DNA from: Gemmiger sp. An87
GTDB taxonomy: Bacteria > Bacillota > Clostridia > Oscillospirales > Ruminococcaceae
Assembly: GCF_002159185.1 (NCBI RefSeq)
Contig: NZ_NFHD01000014.1
Location: 1-64,000 of the forward strand
Length of the DNA: 64,000 bases
Reading direction: 5' to 3'
A program made the position numbers and the translations under genes. The notes under the pieces were generated by a model, which did no database searches, had not been told where the DNA came from, and saw only the letters and a list, made by a program, of their open reading frames with translations. Positions 21,171-29,284 of the stretch are shown here, in pieces (position 1 is the stretch's first letter; every line of letters starts with the position of its first letter).

Positions 21171-21205
21171 AAAAAAGGCCGAAGCAAAGCGAACTTTGCT
21201 TCGGC
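21171..21205 (-). terminator. tRNA-Leu terminator
   Basis: GCCGAAGCAAAG (21178-21189) pairs with CTTTGCTTCGGC (21194-21205), four-base loop, followed on the minus strand by six T. It begins one base beyond the tRNA 3' end. Confidence 0.85.
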
Positions 21206-21206
21206 T

Positions 21207-21294
21207 TGGTGCCGCTGACCGGGATCGAACCGGTACGCCTTATTAGGGCGAGGGATTTTAAGTCCCTTGCGTCTGCCAGTTCCGCCACAGCGGC
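21207..21294 (-). tRNA. tRNA-Leu (anticodon UAA)
   Basis: An 88-base tRNA with encoded CCA. Acceptor GCCGCTG pairs with CAGCGGC; the anticodon arm GGGACTTAAAATCCC places TAA in the loop; a long variable arm follows, as expected for a class II tRNA; the T arm carries GGTTCGATCCC. It has its own promoter and terminator. Confidence 0.95.
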
Positions 21295-21304
21295 AAGCCT
21301 AATT

Positions 21305-21333
21305 ATAATACATCAAATATGCCAATTTGTCAA
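21305..21333 (-). promoter_or_regulatory. tRNA-Leu promoter
   Basis: TTGACA (21328-21333), 17-base spacer, TATTAT (21305-21310), ending about 10 bases before the tRNA. Confidence 0.8.
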
Positions 21334-21373
21334 CGTTTTCCCCGTGAATGGTTCGGGGAACAAAACAAGGGAA

Positions 21374-21402
21374 TTGTAGGATGACGAGCAATCGTTTATA
21401 AT
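21374..21402 (+). promoter_or_regulatory. Promoter of the DUF6311-rluA operon
   Basis: TTGTAG (21374-21379), 17-base spacer, TATAAT (21397-21402), about 70 bases before the first gene. Confidence 0.65.
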
Positions 21403-21473
21403 AAACAGAGCAACCACACCCGCGCAACTTCTGACCTGTGCCGGGCTTTTGCGCGAACGGAAAGGACGTGGCT

Positions 21474-23543
21474 TTGATTCAGATGCCTAGTTGTGAAAAA
21501 ATCGAACGCCGGAAGCTGTTTATTCTGGGCTGCCTGCTGGGGGCGGCAGCCTTCTTTTTGCTTTACGGCTTTGCCCCACTGGATATGACCAATGACGCAT
21601 GGCTGCGCGGTGGATATATCGAAGCGGATATCCAGCAGCATTACGCAGGCTGGCTGTTTTACCGGCAGTCGGAGCTGTCGCTGCCCTTTTGCTTTTCCGA
21701 GCAGATCAACTGGCCCTTTGGCTTGAGCGTGGCCTTCACCGACTCCATTCCCCTGTTTGCGGCGCTGTTCCGCCTGCTGGAGCCGCTGCTGCCTGCCACG
21801 TTTCAGTATTTCGGGCTGTTCACTCTGCTCTGCTTTGTGCTGCAGGGTGGCTTTGCCTGCCTGCTGGTAGGCTTGTTTACCCGCCGTCTGCCCGCCGTGC
21901 TGCTGGGCGCGGTGCCCTTTGTGTTCAGCCCCATTCTGCTGGAGCGGGCGTTCCGCCATACCGCGCTTGCCGCACAGTTCTTGATACTGGCCGCGCTGTA
22001 CTACTACATCCGCGGCCGCAGAGAGAAACGTTTCTTCTACCCCGGATTATTCCTTGTAAACTGTGTGACGTTGGCAATCCATCCGTACTTTGCCCCCATG
22101 ACCTATGCACTCACCTTTGCGCTGCTGGTGGAGCATGCGGTATTCCAGAAACAGATTGCGAAACCGGCCGCACTGCTGGCGGCTAACCTGGGCTGCACTG
22201 CCCTGGTGGGCTGGTTGTTCGGTCTGTTCAGCGGTGGGTCTTCCTCCGGCGGAAGCGGCGTACAGTACGGGCATTTTTGCATGAACCTGAACGCGCTTTG
22301 GAACCCGGTCAGCCGGGGCATGGACCGCTGGAGTCTGTTCCTTCCCGCACAGAACCAGACACTGGGCAACTACGACGGTTTTAATTACCTGGGCCTTGGC
22401 ATGCTCCTGTGCAGTGTGGCAGTGGTGCTGGCAATGCTGCGCTGGCGCCGGGATGGGCTGCTGGAGCGGCTGAAAAACCGTTTCGGCCTGCTGTTCGTTG
22501 TGGCCTGCCTGACGGTGTTCGCGGTCAGCAATGTGATCACCGCCAATGGGGCCATACTCGCCCGCCTGCCTCTGCCCGGCTTTGTTGTCCAGCTGGCAAC
22601 CACCCTGCGTTCCAGCGGGCGGCTGTTCTGGCCGGTGTATTACCTGATCTTCCTGTGCTGCGTGGCCGGACTGATTCAGCTGACACAGTACCGAAAACAG
22701 TGGGTACAAACCGCTGTAATCGGTGCGCTTTGTCTGGTGCAGTTGGTGGACCTGAGCCCGGCATTGCTGGAGAAAGCCCGCTCCTTCCGGCCCTATTCCG
22801 ACACGGGCTTTAACCTGCTGAACCAGGAGGACAGCAGCCTTGCCGCTTTGCTTAATGCAACAGAAGGCAAATATCAGCATCTGGTGGCGCTGGACCCGCT
22901 GAAAACCAGCGGCCTGAGTCTGGCGCTGTATACCGCCGATGCGGGAATGACCAGCAGCGATACCTCTTTCACCGCTCGCTATGATGAGGCCCAGGCTCAG
23001 CAGCGGCGGGAAGAGTTTCTGCAGGCCATCACCAGCGGCGAGCTGCCTGCGGACAGCATCTTTTTCACTGAACAGGAGGAGACCTTCCTGAGCGTGGCGC
23101 AGACGGCTCAGGAGCAAGGTGCCTGGTGTGGGGTGCTGTACCAGCAAACCGCTGATGGCGATCGAACCCCGCTGATTTATGTGATTGCCCCCGGTCTGGA
23201 GGAATTTTCTCATCCGCTGGCTCAGGAGTTCAGCAAGGATTACCCGCTGCACCTGGCGGATTATTCCGACGATTTCTGGAATCACGGTATTTTAAGTCTG
23301 AACCTGGAAAGCATCGGCCGGCAGGAGGACGCGAACAAGGTGATTCTCTTCTATGATACCCCCTTTGCCCGACAGAAGCTGGAGGGCGCGACTGCTCTTT
23401 CCGACGGGGAGGGCGGCGTTTATCCCATTCTTGAAGTAAGTGATCAGGATGCCGGATGGCTGATGGTCACCCTGGAAATTGATGACGCACACCGGCTGTA
23501 CGGTGAAGATGGCCTGTGCAAGGATCTGGAGGCCCTTTCATGA
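21474..23543 (+). CDS. Large polytopic membrane protein (DUF6311-like)
   Basis: About 689 residues with ten or more hydrophobic helices in the first 430 residues, including a long extracytoplasmic stretch after TM1 with NDAWLRGGYIEADIQQHYAGW, and a soluble C-terminal domain of about 250 residues. The layout resembles GT-C-fold membrane glycosyltransferases and DUF6311 proteins; activity is not established. The start is uncertain: TTG 21474 has AAAGGA seven bases upstream and is preferred over GTG 21468 and ATG 21483. Its stop overlaps the start of the rluA-type gene (ATGA), so the two are translationally coupled although they share no obvious function. Confidence 0.7.
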   Translation: MIQMPSCEKIERRKLFILGCLLGAAAFFLLYGFAPLDMTNDAWLRGGYIEADIQQHYAGWLFYRQSELSLPFCFSEQINWPFGLSVAFTDSIPLFAALFRLLEPLLPATFQYFGLFTLLCFVLQGGFACLLVGLFTRRLPAVLLGAVPFVFSPILLERAFRHTALAAQFLILAALYYYIRGRREKRFFYPGLFLVNCVTLAIHPYFAPMTYALTFALLVEHAVFQKQIAKPAALLAANLGCTALVGWLFGLFSGGSSSGGSGVQYGHFCMNLNALWNPVSRGMDRWSLFLPAQNQTLGNYDGFNYLGLGMLLCSVAVVLAMLRWRRDGLLERLKNRFGLLFVVACLTVFAVSNVITANGAILARLPLPGFVVQLATTLRSSGRLFWPVYYLIFLCCVAGLIQLTQYRKQWVQTAVIGALCLVQLVDLSPALLEKARSFRPYSDTGFNLLNQEDSSLAALLNATEGKYQHLVALDPLKTSGLSLALYTADAGMTSSDTSFTARYDEAQAQQRREEFLQAITSGELPADSIFFTEQEETFLSVAQTAQEQGAWCGVLYQQTADGDRTPLIYVIAPGLEEFSHPLAQEFSKDYPLHLADYSDDFWNHGILSLNLESIGRQEDANKVILFYDTPFARQKLEGATALSDGEGGVYPILEVSDQDAGWLMVTLEIDDAHRLYGEDGLCKDLEALS

Positions 23544-24490
23544 AGATCATTCCTGTGAAAAGTCTTACCCCGGTAAGGCTGGACAAATACCTCACCGAGC
23601 AATTCCCTGCCCTGACCTTCGGTAAGCTGAACAAGGCACTGCGGGAGAATAAGATCAAGCTGAACGGAAAAAAGCAGCCCCTCTCCACCCGGGTGCAGAC
23701 CGGTGACGAGATTCGCCTGTTCCTGCCGGACGACCAGCTGACTCCGATAGAGGCGAAAGGTCCTGCGTTTCTGCGCGCCCGCTTTGCCGCAAAGCCGGTT
23801 TATGAGGACGAGCACATCCTGCTAGTGGACAAGCCTGCCGGGCTGCCGGTCATCCACGATACCGAGCCGGATACCCTGATTCACCGGGCCATGCTGTATC
23901 TGCATCAGGAACATGGTTGGGAGCCGGGCAAAGGCCCTGCGCCTGCCCTGTGTCACCGGCTGGACACCGGTACCAGCGGTCTGGTGCTGATTGCCAAGGA
24001 CCCGCAGACCGAGCAGCTGCTTACCAGCCTGATCCGGGAGCGGGCAATCCGAAAGGAATACCTTTGTGTGACCTTCGGACGGCCCCGACCGGAGCAGGCC
24101 ACCTTGGGCGGATACCTGACCAAGGACGCGGGAAAGGGTTTGGTGCGGGTGAGTGAACGCCCCACGCCCGGCGGTAAGGAAATTGAGACCCACTACAAAA
24201 CGTTGGCGGTCAGCGGCCGTCTTGCTCTGCTGCAGGTGGAGCTGATTACTGGTCGAACCCATCAGATCCGGGCGCATCTGGCCAGCATTGGCTGCCCCAT
24301 TCTGGGCGACAGCAAATACGGCAACAATGCTGCTAACCGGGAACTGAAGCTGAAATACCAGGCTCTTTGTGCCTGGCAGCTCACCTTCCCCACCCTGACC
24401 GATCCGCTGCTGCAGGGTGTGAGCGGACGCAGCTTTCAGGCGGAAAAGCCCTGGTGGCACCAGCAGCTGCTGGAAGGTAAACTGAAATAA
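23540..24490 (+). CDS. RluA-family pseudouridine synthase
   Basis: Isomerises uridine to pseudouridine in structured RNA, probably 23S rRNA or tRNA. The 316 residues have an N-terminal S4 RNA-binding domain (about 12-70, with RLDKYLTEQFPAL) and the catalytic domain with the family motif CHRLDTGTSGLVL, whose Asp is the nucleophile, and RTHQIRAHL near the C-terminus. The specific target base cannot be assigned. The ATG at 23540 overlaps the upstream stop. Confidence 0.93.
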   Translation: MKIIPVKSLTPVRLDKYLTEQFPALTFGKLNKALRENKIKLNGKKQPLSTRVQTGDEIRLFLPDDQLTPIEAKGPAFLRARFAAKPVYEDEHILLVDKPAGLPVIHDTEPDTLIHRAMLYLHQEHGWEPGKGPAPALCHRLDTGTSGLVLIAKDPQTEQLLTSLIRERAIRKEYLCVTFGRPRPEQATLGGYLTKDAGKGLVRVSERPTPGGKEIETHYKTLAVSGRLALLQVELITGRTHQIRAHLASIGCPILGDSKYGNNAANRELKLKYQALCAWQLTFPTLTDPLLQGVSGRSFQAEKPWWHQQLLEGKLK

Positions 24491-24493
24491 AAC

Positions 24494-24552
24494 AAAAAGG
24501 TCCGAGACCGTGAACAGAGCAAATCGCTCTTCGCACGGCCTCGGGCCTTTTT
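24494..24552. terminator. Bidirectional terminator between convergent rluA and rnmV
   Basis: A long stem with AAAAAGGTCCGAG on one side and CTCGGGCCTTTTT on the other (one G-U pair) has T-runs on both strands and fills the gap between the two stop codons. Confidence 0.85.
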
Positions 24553-24554
24553 GA

Positions 24555-25148
24555 TTACTCTTCAGTCTGCTCGGCCAGCGCCTGGGCTTCCTCGTAGGTA
24601 TAAAGCTGATTGAGCACCTGGCAAAGTGCCTTCTTGGAAAGGCGGGGCGGCAGGCCCAACCTGCGCAGAAACGCAAAACGCTGCTCCTGACTGCCTGCGG
24701 TGCCGGAAAGCCCCCACTGGTACAGATCGGTATAGGTGATGGCCCGGCCACTGCGGGCAGCGGTTTCGCTGGCGCCCGCGTCCAGCAGCGCCTTTTTCAG
24801 CGCCTCAGGCGGCAGACCCTCCACACCCAGCAGGCCTTCTTTCCCAGGAACCGCTTTGCGGGACTCCTTGCCCGGAATAGCGGGTACATAGGCCTGCCGT
24901 ACGTACTCCTGTCCAATCAGGTTGGACAAGAAGTTCCGGATGCGGAAGCCTGCCGCGTCCGGGTCAGTGAGCAGAATCACGCCCCGCTGGCGGCCCAGCT
25001 TTTTAAGCAGGGCCTGGGTCTGTTTGTCCTTGTAGATGGCGAAGCCGTCGGTGGTGAGGATCAGACCATCCACCACCGCACTGAGTGCGGCCGCATCGTA
25101 TCGGCCCTCCACCACAATCACCTGCTGAATACGAAGCTTTTCGTTCAT
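24555..25148 (-). CDS. rnmV: Ribonuclease M5-like Toprim protein
   Basis: A 197-residue protein with an N-terminal Toprim domain: VIVVEGRYDAAAL supplies the catalytic glutamate and LLTDPDAAGFRIR the DxD metal site. The C-terminal half resembles DUF4093 of ribonuclease M5, which matures 5S rRNA in Gram-positives. The assignment is by domain pattern; small Toprim proteins of other function exist. The ATG at 25148 overlaps the holA stop (ATGA), placing it last in the HIT-PRTase-comEC-holA-rnmV run. Confidence 0.82.
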   Translation of the reverse strand: MNEKLRIQQVIVVEGRYDAAALSAVVDGLILTTDGFAIYKDKQTQALLKKLGRQRGVILLTDPDAAGFRIRNFLSNLIGQEYVRQAYVPAIPGKESRKAVPGKEGLLGVEGLPPEALKKALLDAGASETAARSGRAITYTDLYQWGLSGTAGSQEQRFAFLRRLGLPPRLSKKALCQVLNQLYTYEEAQALAEQTEE

Positions 25149-26173
25149 CGGTTCACCCCCGCAGCTGCCAGACGGCAAAGTGTGGTTTGCAGCAAAACAG
25201 CACTGTCCACCGGGGAGCCCTTCAGCCCCTGATCCAGCTCCAGCAGAATATCCAGGCATTGCTCCAGCTGAGGTAAGGTGTACCGGGCAGCGGTTTCAGC
25301 GGACTTTTTCAGCCGGTAATCGCTGCCCTTGTAACCCAGATCCTTGTGCACCTGACTGTAGCTCTTCTTGATGGAAAGGCCAGCCTTGACCCGGTACAGG
25401 TCCACATAGCTGCCGATCATGGCAGCGGTGATGGCGATGGGATCGTTCTGCAGCCGAAGCAGTGTGTTCAGCTTTTCGCAGGCCTTGGCGGCGTTTTTAC
25501 CGGTAATCAGGCGGACCATATCAAAGACATCCGCCTCCAGATTCTGCGTGCTCATCTCCACAATCAGACCCGGGGTGATCTCGGTATAGCCACTGGCAGC
25601 GGCCAATTTGTCCACTTCGTTTTCCAACAGGAACAAGTCCTGTCCGCAGCGCTCCAGAAGAAGGCCCGCCGCGCTTTCGCTCATGACGGTGTCCATGCTC
25701 TGCGCCCGCTGCCGCAGCATGAGGCGAAGCTCCTGCACCCCGGGATGGGCTACCTCGGCAGCGTAGCCCAGTTCCTCACAAGTCTCGATCAGCTTTTTGG
25801 CCTGCTTGGGCAGCTTCAGCTTGCCCCGTTCCTCACTGAAGACACTGTGAATAACAAACACCGCATTTTCGGTGCTGGTCAGCACATCGCAGAATTCAGC
25901 CATATCCTTTTCCGAATAGGCCGAAGGCTGCAGCATAGGCAGCTCTACGATCCGGCGGGTACCGAAAAACGAGATGGTGCCCGCCGCCATAACCAGTTCC
26001 TCCACCGTGGGGGCGGGACCGTCCAGCCGTGTGCTTTCTCCATCCTCCTGCAGCAGGGCGGCCGCTGTTTTTTCTGCGGCCGCCCGGGCCAAGAACGGAT
26101 CGGAAGAATAATAATAGAAAACCGGCACGCCCTTTTTCAGCGCAGCCTGCTGTTTTTGCTCAGAATGCAGCAT
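25145..26173 (-). CDS. holA: DNA polymerase III delta subunit HolA
   Basis: Clamp-loader delta subunit that opens the sliding clamp. The 342 residues follow the HolA pattern: an N-terminal AAA+-like domain without a functional P-loop (FYYYSSDPFLARAAAE), a middle helical part and a C-terminal collar domain with the LLRLQNDPIAI segment. It starts within the 3' end of comEC (14-base overlap), an arrangement (comEC-holA) common in Firmicutes. GAGGGGG lies six bases before the ATG. Confidence 0.93.
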   Translation of the reverse strand: MLHSEQKQQAALKKGVPVFYYYSSDPFLARAAAEKTAAALLQEDGESTRLDGPAPTVEELVMAAGTISFFGTRRIVELPMLQPSAYSEKDMAEFCDVLTSTENAVFVIHSVFSEERGKLKLPKQAKKLIETCEELGYAAEVAHPGVQELRLMLRQRAQSMDTVMSESAAGLLLERCGQDLFLLENEVDKLAAASGYTEITPGLIVEMSTQNLEADVFDMVRLITGKNAAKACEKLNTLLRLQNDPIAITAAMIGSYVDLYRVKAGLSIKKSYSQVHKDLGYKGSDYRLKKSAETAARYTLPQLEQCLDILLELDQGLKGSPVDSAVLLQTTLCRLAAAGVNR

Positions 26174-28247
26174 TGGTTACCCCCTCAAATGTGATTGCCC
26201 TGCCGGGGCGAATGTACACGGTGCCGCCCAGAGGCGCATAGCGCCAGTGAACTCCCGTTTTACCGGAATGCCAGTCATAGACTTTGGCGGTAAGTACCTG
26301 CACCGGTTCCACCAGTCCCGGATTGGAGGAGCCTGCCAGCAGCAGGTCCGTTTGCAAAGGCGTACCTGCTTCCAGCTGGCCGGTGATCATTGCCACACGG
26401 TAGCCCTCAATCTCCATAAGAGCCAGATTGGCACCACTCTGATTGACCAGTGAAAGTCTTATCCCGTAAAAACTCTCGGTCCATTGTTCGTTTTCCGGGA
26501 GCTCTTCTGCGGAAAGCTGTCTTCCGGAAACGTTCAGGCTCCCTGAATTCTGGCGCAGGTCCACCCAGAGTTCCGCCCCGTCCAAGCCCTGCGCTTCCAG
26601 CGCAGCTTGTGCCTGCTGACGGTTGCTTTCTCCGCCTCGGAACAGCACCATTGCATGCTGCTGTACTGTTATCACCGCGCAGGGATTGGATGTACTCCCT
26701 ACCAGACGGATTGTGATCACGTCCCGTCCCAGATGGTTGAAAAGCCCGAAGGACGCCACCAGCCCTACGCACAGAACCGGAAGCGCCCAGCGAAGGCGCC
26801 GCTTTTTCCAGGCATACCAAAGAGCCGCCCCGCAGACAAGCACAGCAAACACCGTGAATGCCTTGGGCAGCACCAGCTGCGCAGCCGGAAGCGACGAAGT
26901 GTAAAACACAATGGCGTTCTGCAGCTTTACCAGAAGTGCCGCCAGAAGCATCACTGCGCGGGTGATGTGGTACAAGGCCGGAACAAGTCCGGTCACCGCA
27001 CAGATCAGGCCCAGACAGACAATAGGCCCAACCAGGGGCATTACCAGCAAGTTGGTCAGTACGGAAACGCCGCTGACCGAAAGGCCGTGCAGCAGTTGGA
27101 GCGGCAGCGTAAATACTGCTGCCAGAAGCGGAACCAACAGCACCGTACATCCTTGCCGTATCCGACAGCGCCAGGGATGTTCCTCCTGTTCACTCAGCCG
27201 CATGGGCGGAAAGAGGCGGGCGGCACAGAGTACGCCGAGCGTGGCCGCGAAGGAAAGCTGAAGCCCAAGATCGCACACCGCATAGCAATTTTGCAACGAG
27301 AGCAGCACCGCAGCAACTCCCAGTGAGGTAAAGGAGTCGGCCGGCTGGAGAAACAGCGCACCGGCGTAAAAAATCAGCGCACCAATTCCGGCACGGGTTA
27401 CTGACGGTGTGAAGCCTACCAGAGCCATCATGCCCACCACCAAAACCATAGCAGCCAGTGCTTTCTGACGCCGGAATCGGCCGCTGCAGGGGCGATTGCC
27501 CAGAAATGCGCCGCACAAAAGCGTCAGGTGAAGGCCGGATACCACCAGCAGATGCGAAACACCTGCTGCGCGATAGGCATCGGTGATCTCATCGGTCAGG
27601 CGGCTTTTATCCCCCACTGCCATAGCGGCGAGCACACTGCCCAGCTCCGGTGCGAGATAGCGGCGGCAATTGCGGGCAAGGGTTTCCTGCAGTTGACGCA
27701 GGACAAAGCGTGGCGCCCGGCTCTGCCCTTCCAGTGTCACATCCTCTGCGGTTGTCGCTTGCAGCAACACGCCGTCCGCCAGATTGCCGTAGTAGTATTC
27801 GTCCTCTTCCAAAAGTTCCACAGAAAAGGTCCCGCGAAGCAGATCGGCTCGTTCGCATTCCGGCATTGCCACCGCCGAAATGCGAAACCGTTTCCAGACG
27901 GGAAGCGATTTGCCGTTCAGCTCCAGCACGGTGAACTCACCGCGTACCGTCCCATCCTGAAAGCCGGGGTCCACCTGTTCGGCCAGCACGACTGCTTCCA
28001 CCTCTTGCCCTGCAAGCGCAAAGGCAGGGGCTACTACTGTGTCGTACATCAACGAGTGAAGGAAAATCGCAGTCAGCCCCACCAGCGGAAGGAGAAAACT
28101 GTAGTTTCGTTTTCTCAGTGCCAATGCGCACCAGAATACGCATACAAAAACTGCCGCGAGCAGCCCAAGGGCTGCAGGCGGCAGATACACAGCGATGAGT
28201 TTGGCGGAAAACCAAACAAAACAGCAAGCTGCCAGTACCCGTCTCAT
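26160..28247 (-). CDS. comEC: ComEC/Rec2-family DNA-uptake membrane protein
   Basis: Membrane channel through which single-stranded DNA enters during transformation. About 695 residues: N-terminal helices and OB-like DUF4131 region, then the competence domain (VSHLLVVSGLHLTLL, about residues 225-500) with multiple helices, and a C-terminal soluble part. Full-length ComEC ends in a metallo-beta-lactamase-like domain with HxHxDH; I cannot find that motif or the usual start of the domain in the last 150 residues, so the nuclease part looks degenerate. The start is uncertain (ATG 28247, no strong ribosome site, 13 bases after the preceding stop). Confidence 0.88.
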   Translation of the reverse strand: MRRVLAACCFVWFSAKLIAVYLPPAALGLLAAVFVCVFWCALALRKRNYSFLLPLVGLTAIFLHSLMYDTVVAPAFALAGQEVEAVVLAEQVDPGFQDGTVRGEFTVLELNGKSLPVWKRFRISAVAMPECERADLLRGTFSVELLEEDEYYYGNLADGVLLQATTAEDVTLEGQSRAPRFVLRQLQETLARNCRRYLAPELGSVLAAMAVGDKSRLTDEITDAYRAAGVSHLLVVSGLHLTLLCGAFLGNRPCSGRFRRQKALAAMVLVVGMMALVGFTPSVTRAGIGALIFYAGALFLQPADSFTSLGVAAVLLSLQNCYAVCDLGLQLSFAATLGVLCAARLFPPMRLSEQEEHPWRCRIRQGCTVLLVPLLAAVFTLPLQLLHGLSVSGVSVLTNLLVMPLVGPIVCLGLICAVTGLVPALYHITRAVMLLAALLVKLQNAIVFYTSSLPAAQLVLPKAFTVFAVLVCGAALWYAWKKRRLRWALPVLCVGLVASFGLFNHLGRDVITIRLVGSTSNPCAVITVQQHAMVLFRGGESNRQQAQAALEAQGLDGAELWVDLRQNSGSLNVSGRQLSAEELPENEQWTESFYGIRLSLVNQSGANLALMEIEGYRVAMITGQLEAGTPLQTDLLLAGSSNPGLVEPVQVLTAKVYDWHSGKTGVHWRYAPLGGTVYIRPGRAITFEGVTNAAF

Positions 28248-28260
28248 TCGTGTGCGGGGA

Positions 28261-28800
28261 TCAATGGGTGAACAGAGGCAGTTTTTCCAGGAAAATGATA
28301 TCGGTGCGGTCGGCAGCGTCACCTTCTGCCAGTGCTGCTGCACGGCCCACAACCGTACCGGTGCTCTTTTCCACCAGGGTCTCCAGCGCATGCAGGGAGC
28401 CGCCGGTGCTGATCACATCATCCACGATCAGAATCCGCTTGCCATCCATGGCTTCCAGATCCTTATGGTCGATTACCAGCTTCTGGCGGGCGCTGGTGGT
28501 GATGGACTGATCCTCCACAACCACCGGATTCTGCATGTAAAGCTTTTCACCTTTACGCGCAGGAATATACAATTTTCCGCTCTGGCGGCTCATCTCATAG
28601 GCCAGAGGAATGCCCTTTGCCTCGGCAGTAACGATCACATCGAACTCCGGGCACTTCTCAAGCAGCGCTTTGGCTCAGGCAACGGTCAGCTCCACATCGC
28701 TGAACATAATGAACGCGGCGATGGAAAGATGCTCGTTAATGGCACAGATGGGCAGCTCCCGGGTCAGGCCCGCCACATGCAGGGTATAGGTCTCGCTCAT
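28261..28800 (-). pseudogene. Phosphoribosyltransferase (adenine PRTase-like) with in-frame TGA
   Basis: From an ATG at 28800 with AAAGGAG upstream, the frame reads as a 179-residue purine-type phosphoribosyltransferase, with the PRPP-binding motif ILIVDDVISTGGSLHALE and EAKGIPLAYEMS, as in Apt-related proteins. Codon 42 (28675-28677) is TGA in an otherwise intact frame between ELTVA and AKALLEKCPEF. A single base change from TGC (Cys) or TGG would explain it. It could be a recent nonsense mutation, an assembly error or, less likely, recoding. The downstream part is still open from 28638. Next to the HIT gene and comEC in the same direction. Confidence 0.75.
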
Positions 28801-28849
28801 AATCAGATATCTCCTTTTTCTCGGTCACACAGCACAAAACGGCCGCGCA

Positions 28850-29188
28850 TCAGCCCGGAGGCCAGGCAAGGCTGCGCTTCGCCAGCACATGAAAGTGCAA
28901 ATGCTTTACACTCTGACCGCCGTCCTCACCCACATTGGTTACCACACGATAGCCGTTGTCGCAGCCCAGCTCCTTGCACAGGCGGGCGATGGTGGCAAAT
29001 ACATGGGCCAGCAGCTCGCCATCCTGCTCGCCGAGTGCGGCAGCGGAATCCACATGCTGCTTGGGAATCACCAGAAAGTGAACCGGCGCCTGGGGATCAA
29101 TGTCATAGAACGCAAGGATCTTGTCGTCCTCGAACAGCTTATTCGAGGGAATCTGTCCCTGGGCGATCTTGCAGAACAAGCAATCCAT
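28850..29188 (-). CDS. HIT-family nucleotide-binding protein
   Basis: A 112-residue histidine-triad protein of the HinT type, which hydrolyses nucleoside phosphoramidates such as AMP-linked amines. It has the start CLFCKIAQGQIPS and the triad HLHFHVL near residues 97-103. The expected metal/Cys pair CLFC is present. It is the first gene of the run ending with rnmV. Confidence 0.93.
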   Translation of the reverse strand: MDCLFCKIAQGQIPSNKLFEDDKILAFYDIDPQAPVHFLVIPKQHVDSAAALGEQDGELLAHVFATIARLCKELGCDNGYRVVTNVGEDGGQSVKHLHFHVLAKRSLAWPPG

Positions 29189-29231
29189 TAAAACATCTCC
29201 TTTCCAGAATTCAACAATGCTGCAAAACAGG

Positions 29232-29267
29232 CTGCGAACACCGGGAGAGCTTTCCCGGTGTTCGCAG
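29232..29267 (-). terminator. alaS terminator
   Basis: Perfect 15-bp arms (29232-29246 / 29253-29267) with a six-base loop lie 17 bases past the alaS stop. The T-run on the minus strand is short (CCTGTTTTG). Confidence 0.65.
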
Positions 29268-29284
29268 TGAATAACAGAATGAAA

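Noticed and set aside
21037-21288. Short protein reading MAELADARDLKSLA across the tRNA-Leu
   Set aside because: This is a well-known false translation of a tRNA-Leu gene; the tRNA structure is complete.
28675-28677. Selenocysteine at the TGA of the phosphoribosyltransferase
   Set aside because: No SECIS-like hairpin directly after the codon was recognised and no family member is known to contain selenocysteine; mutation or sequence error is simpler.
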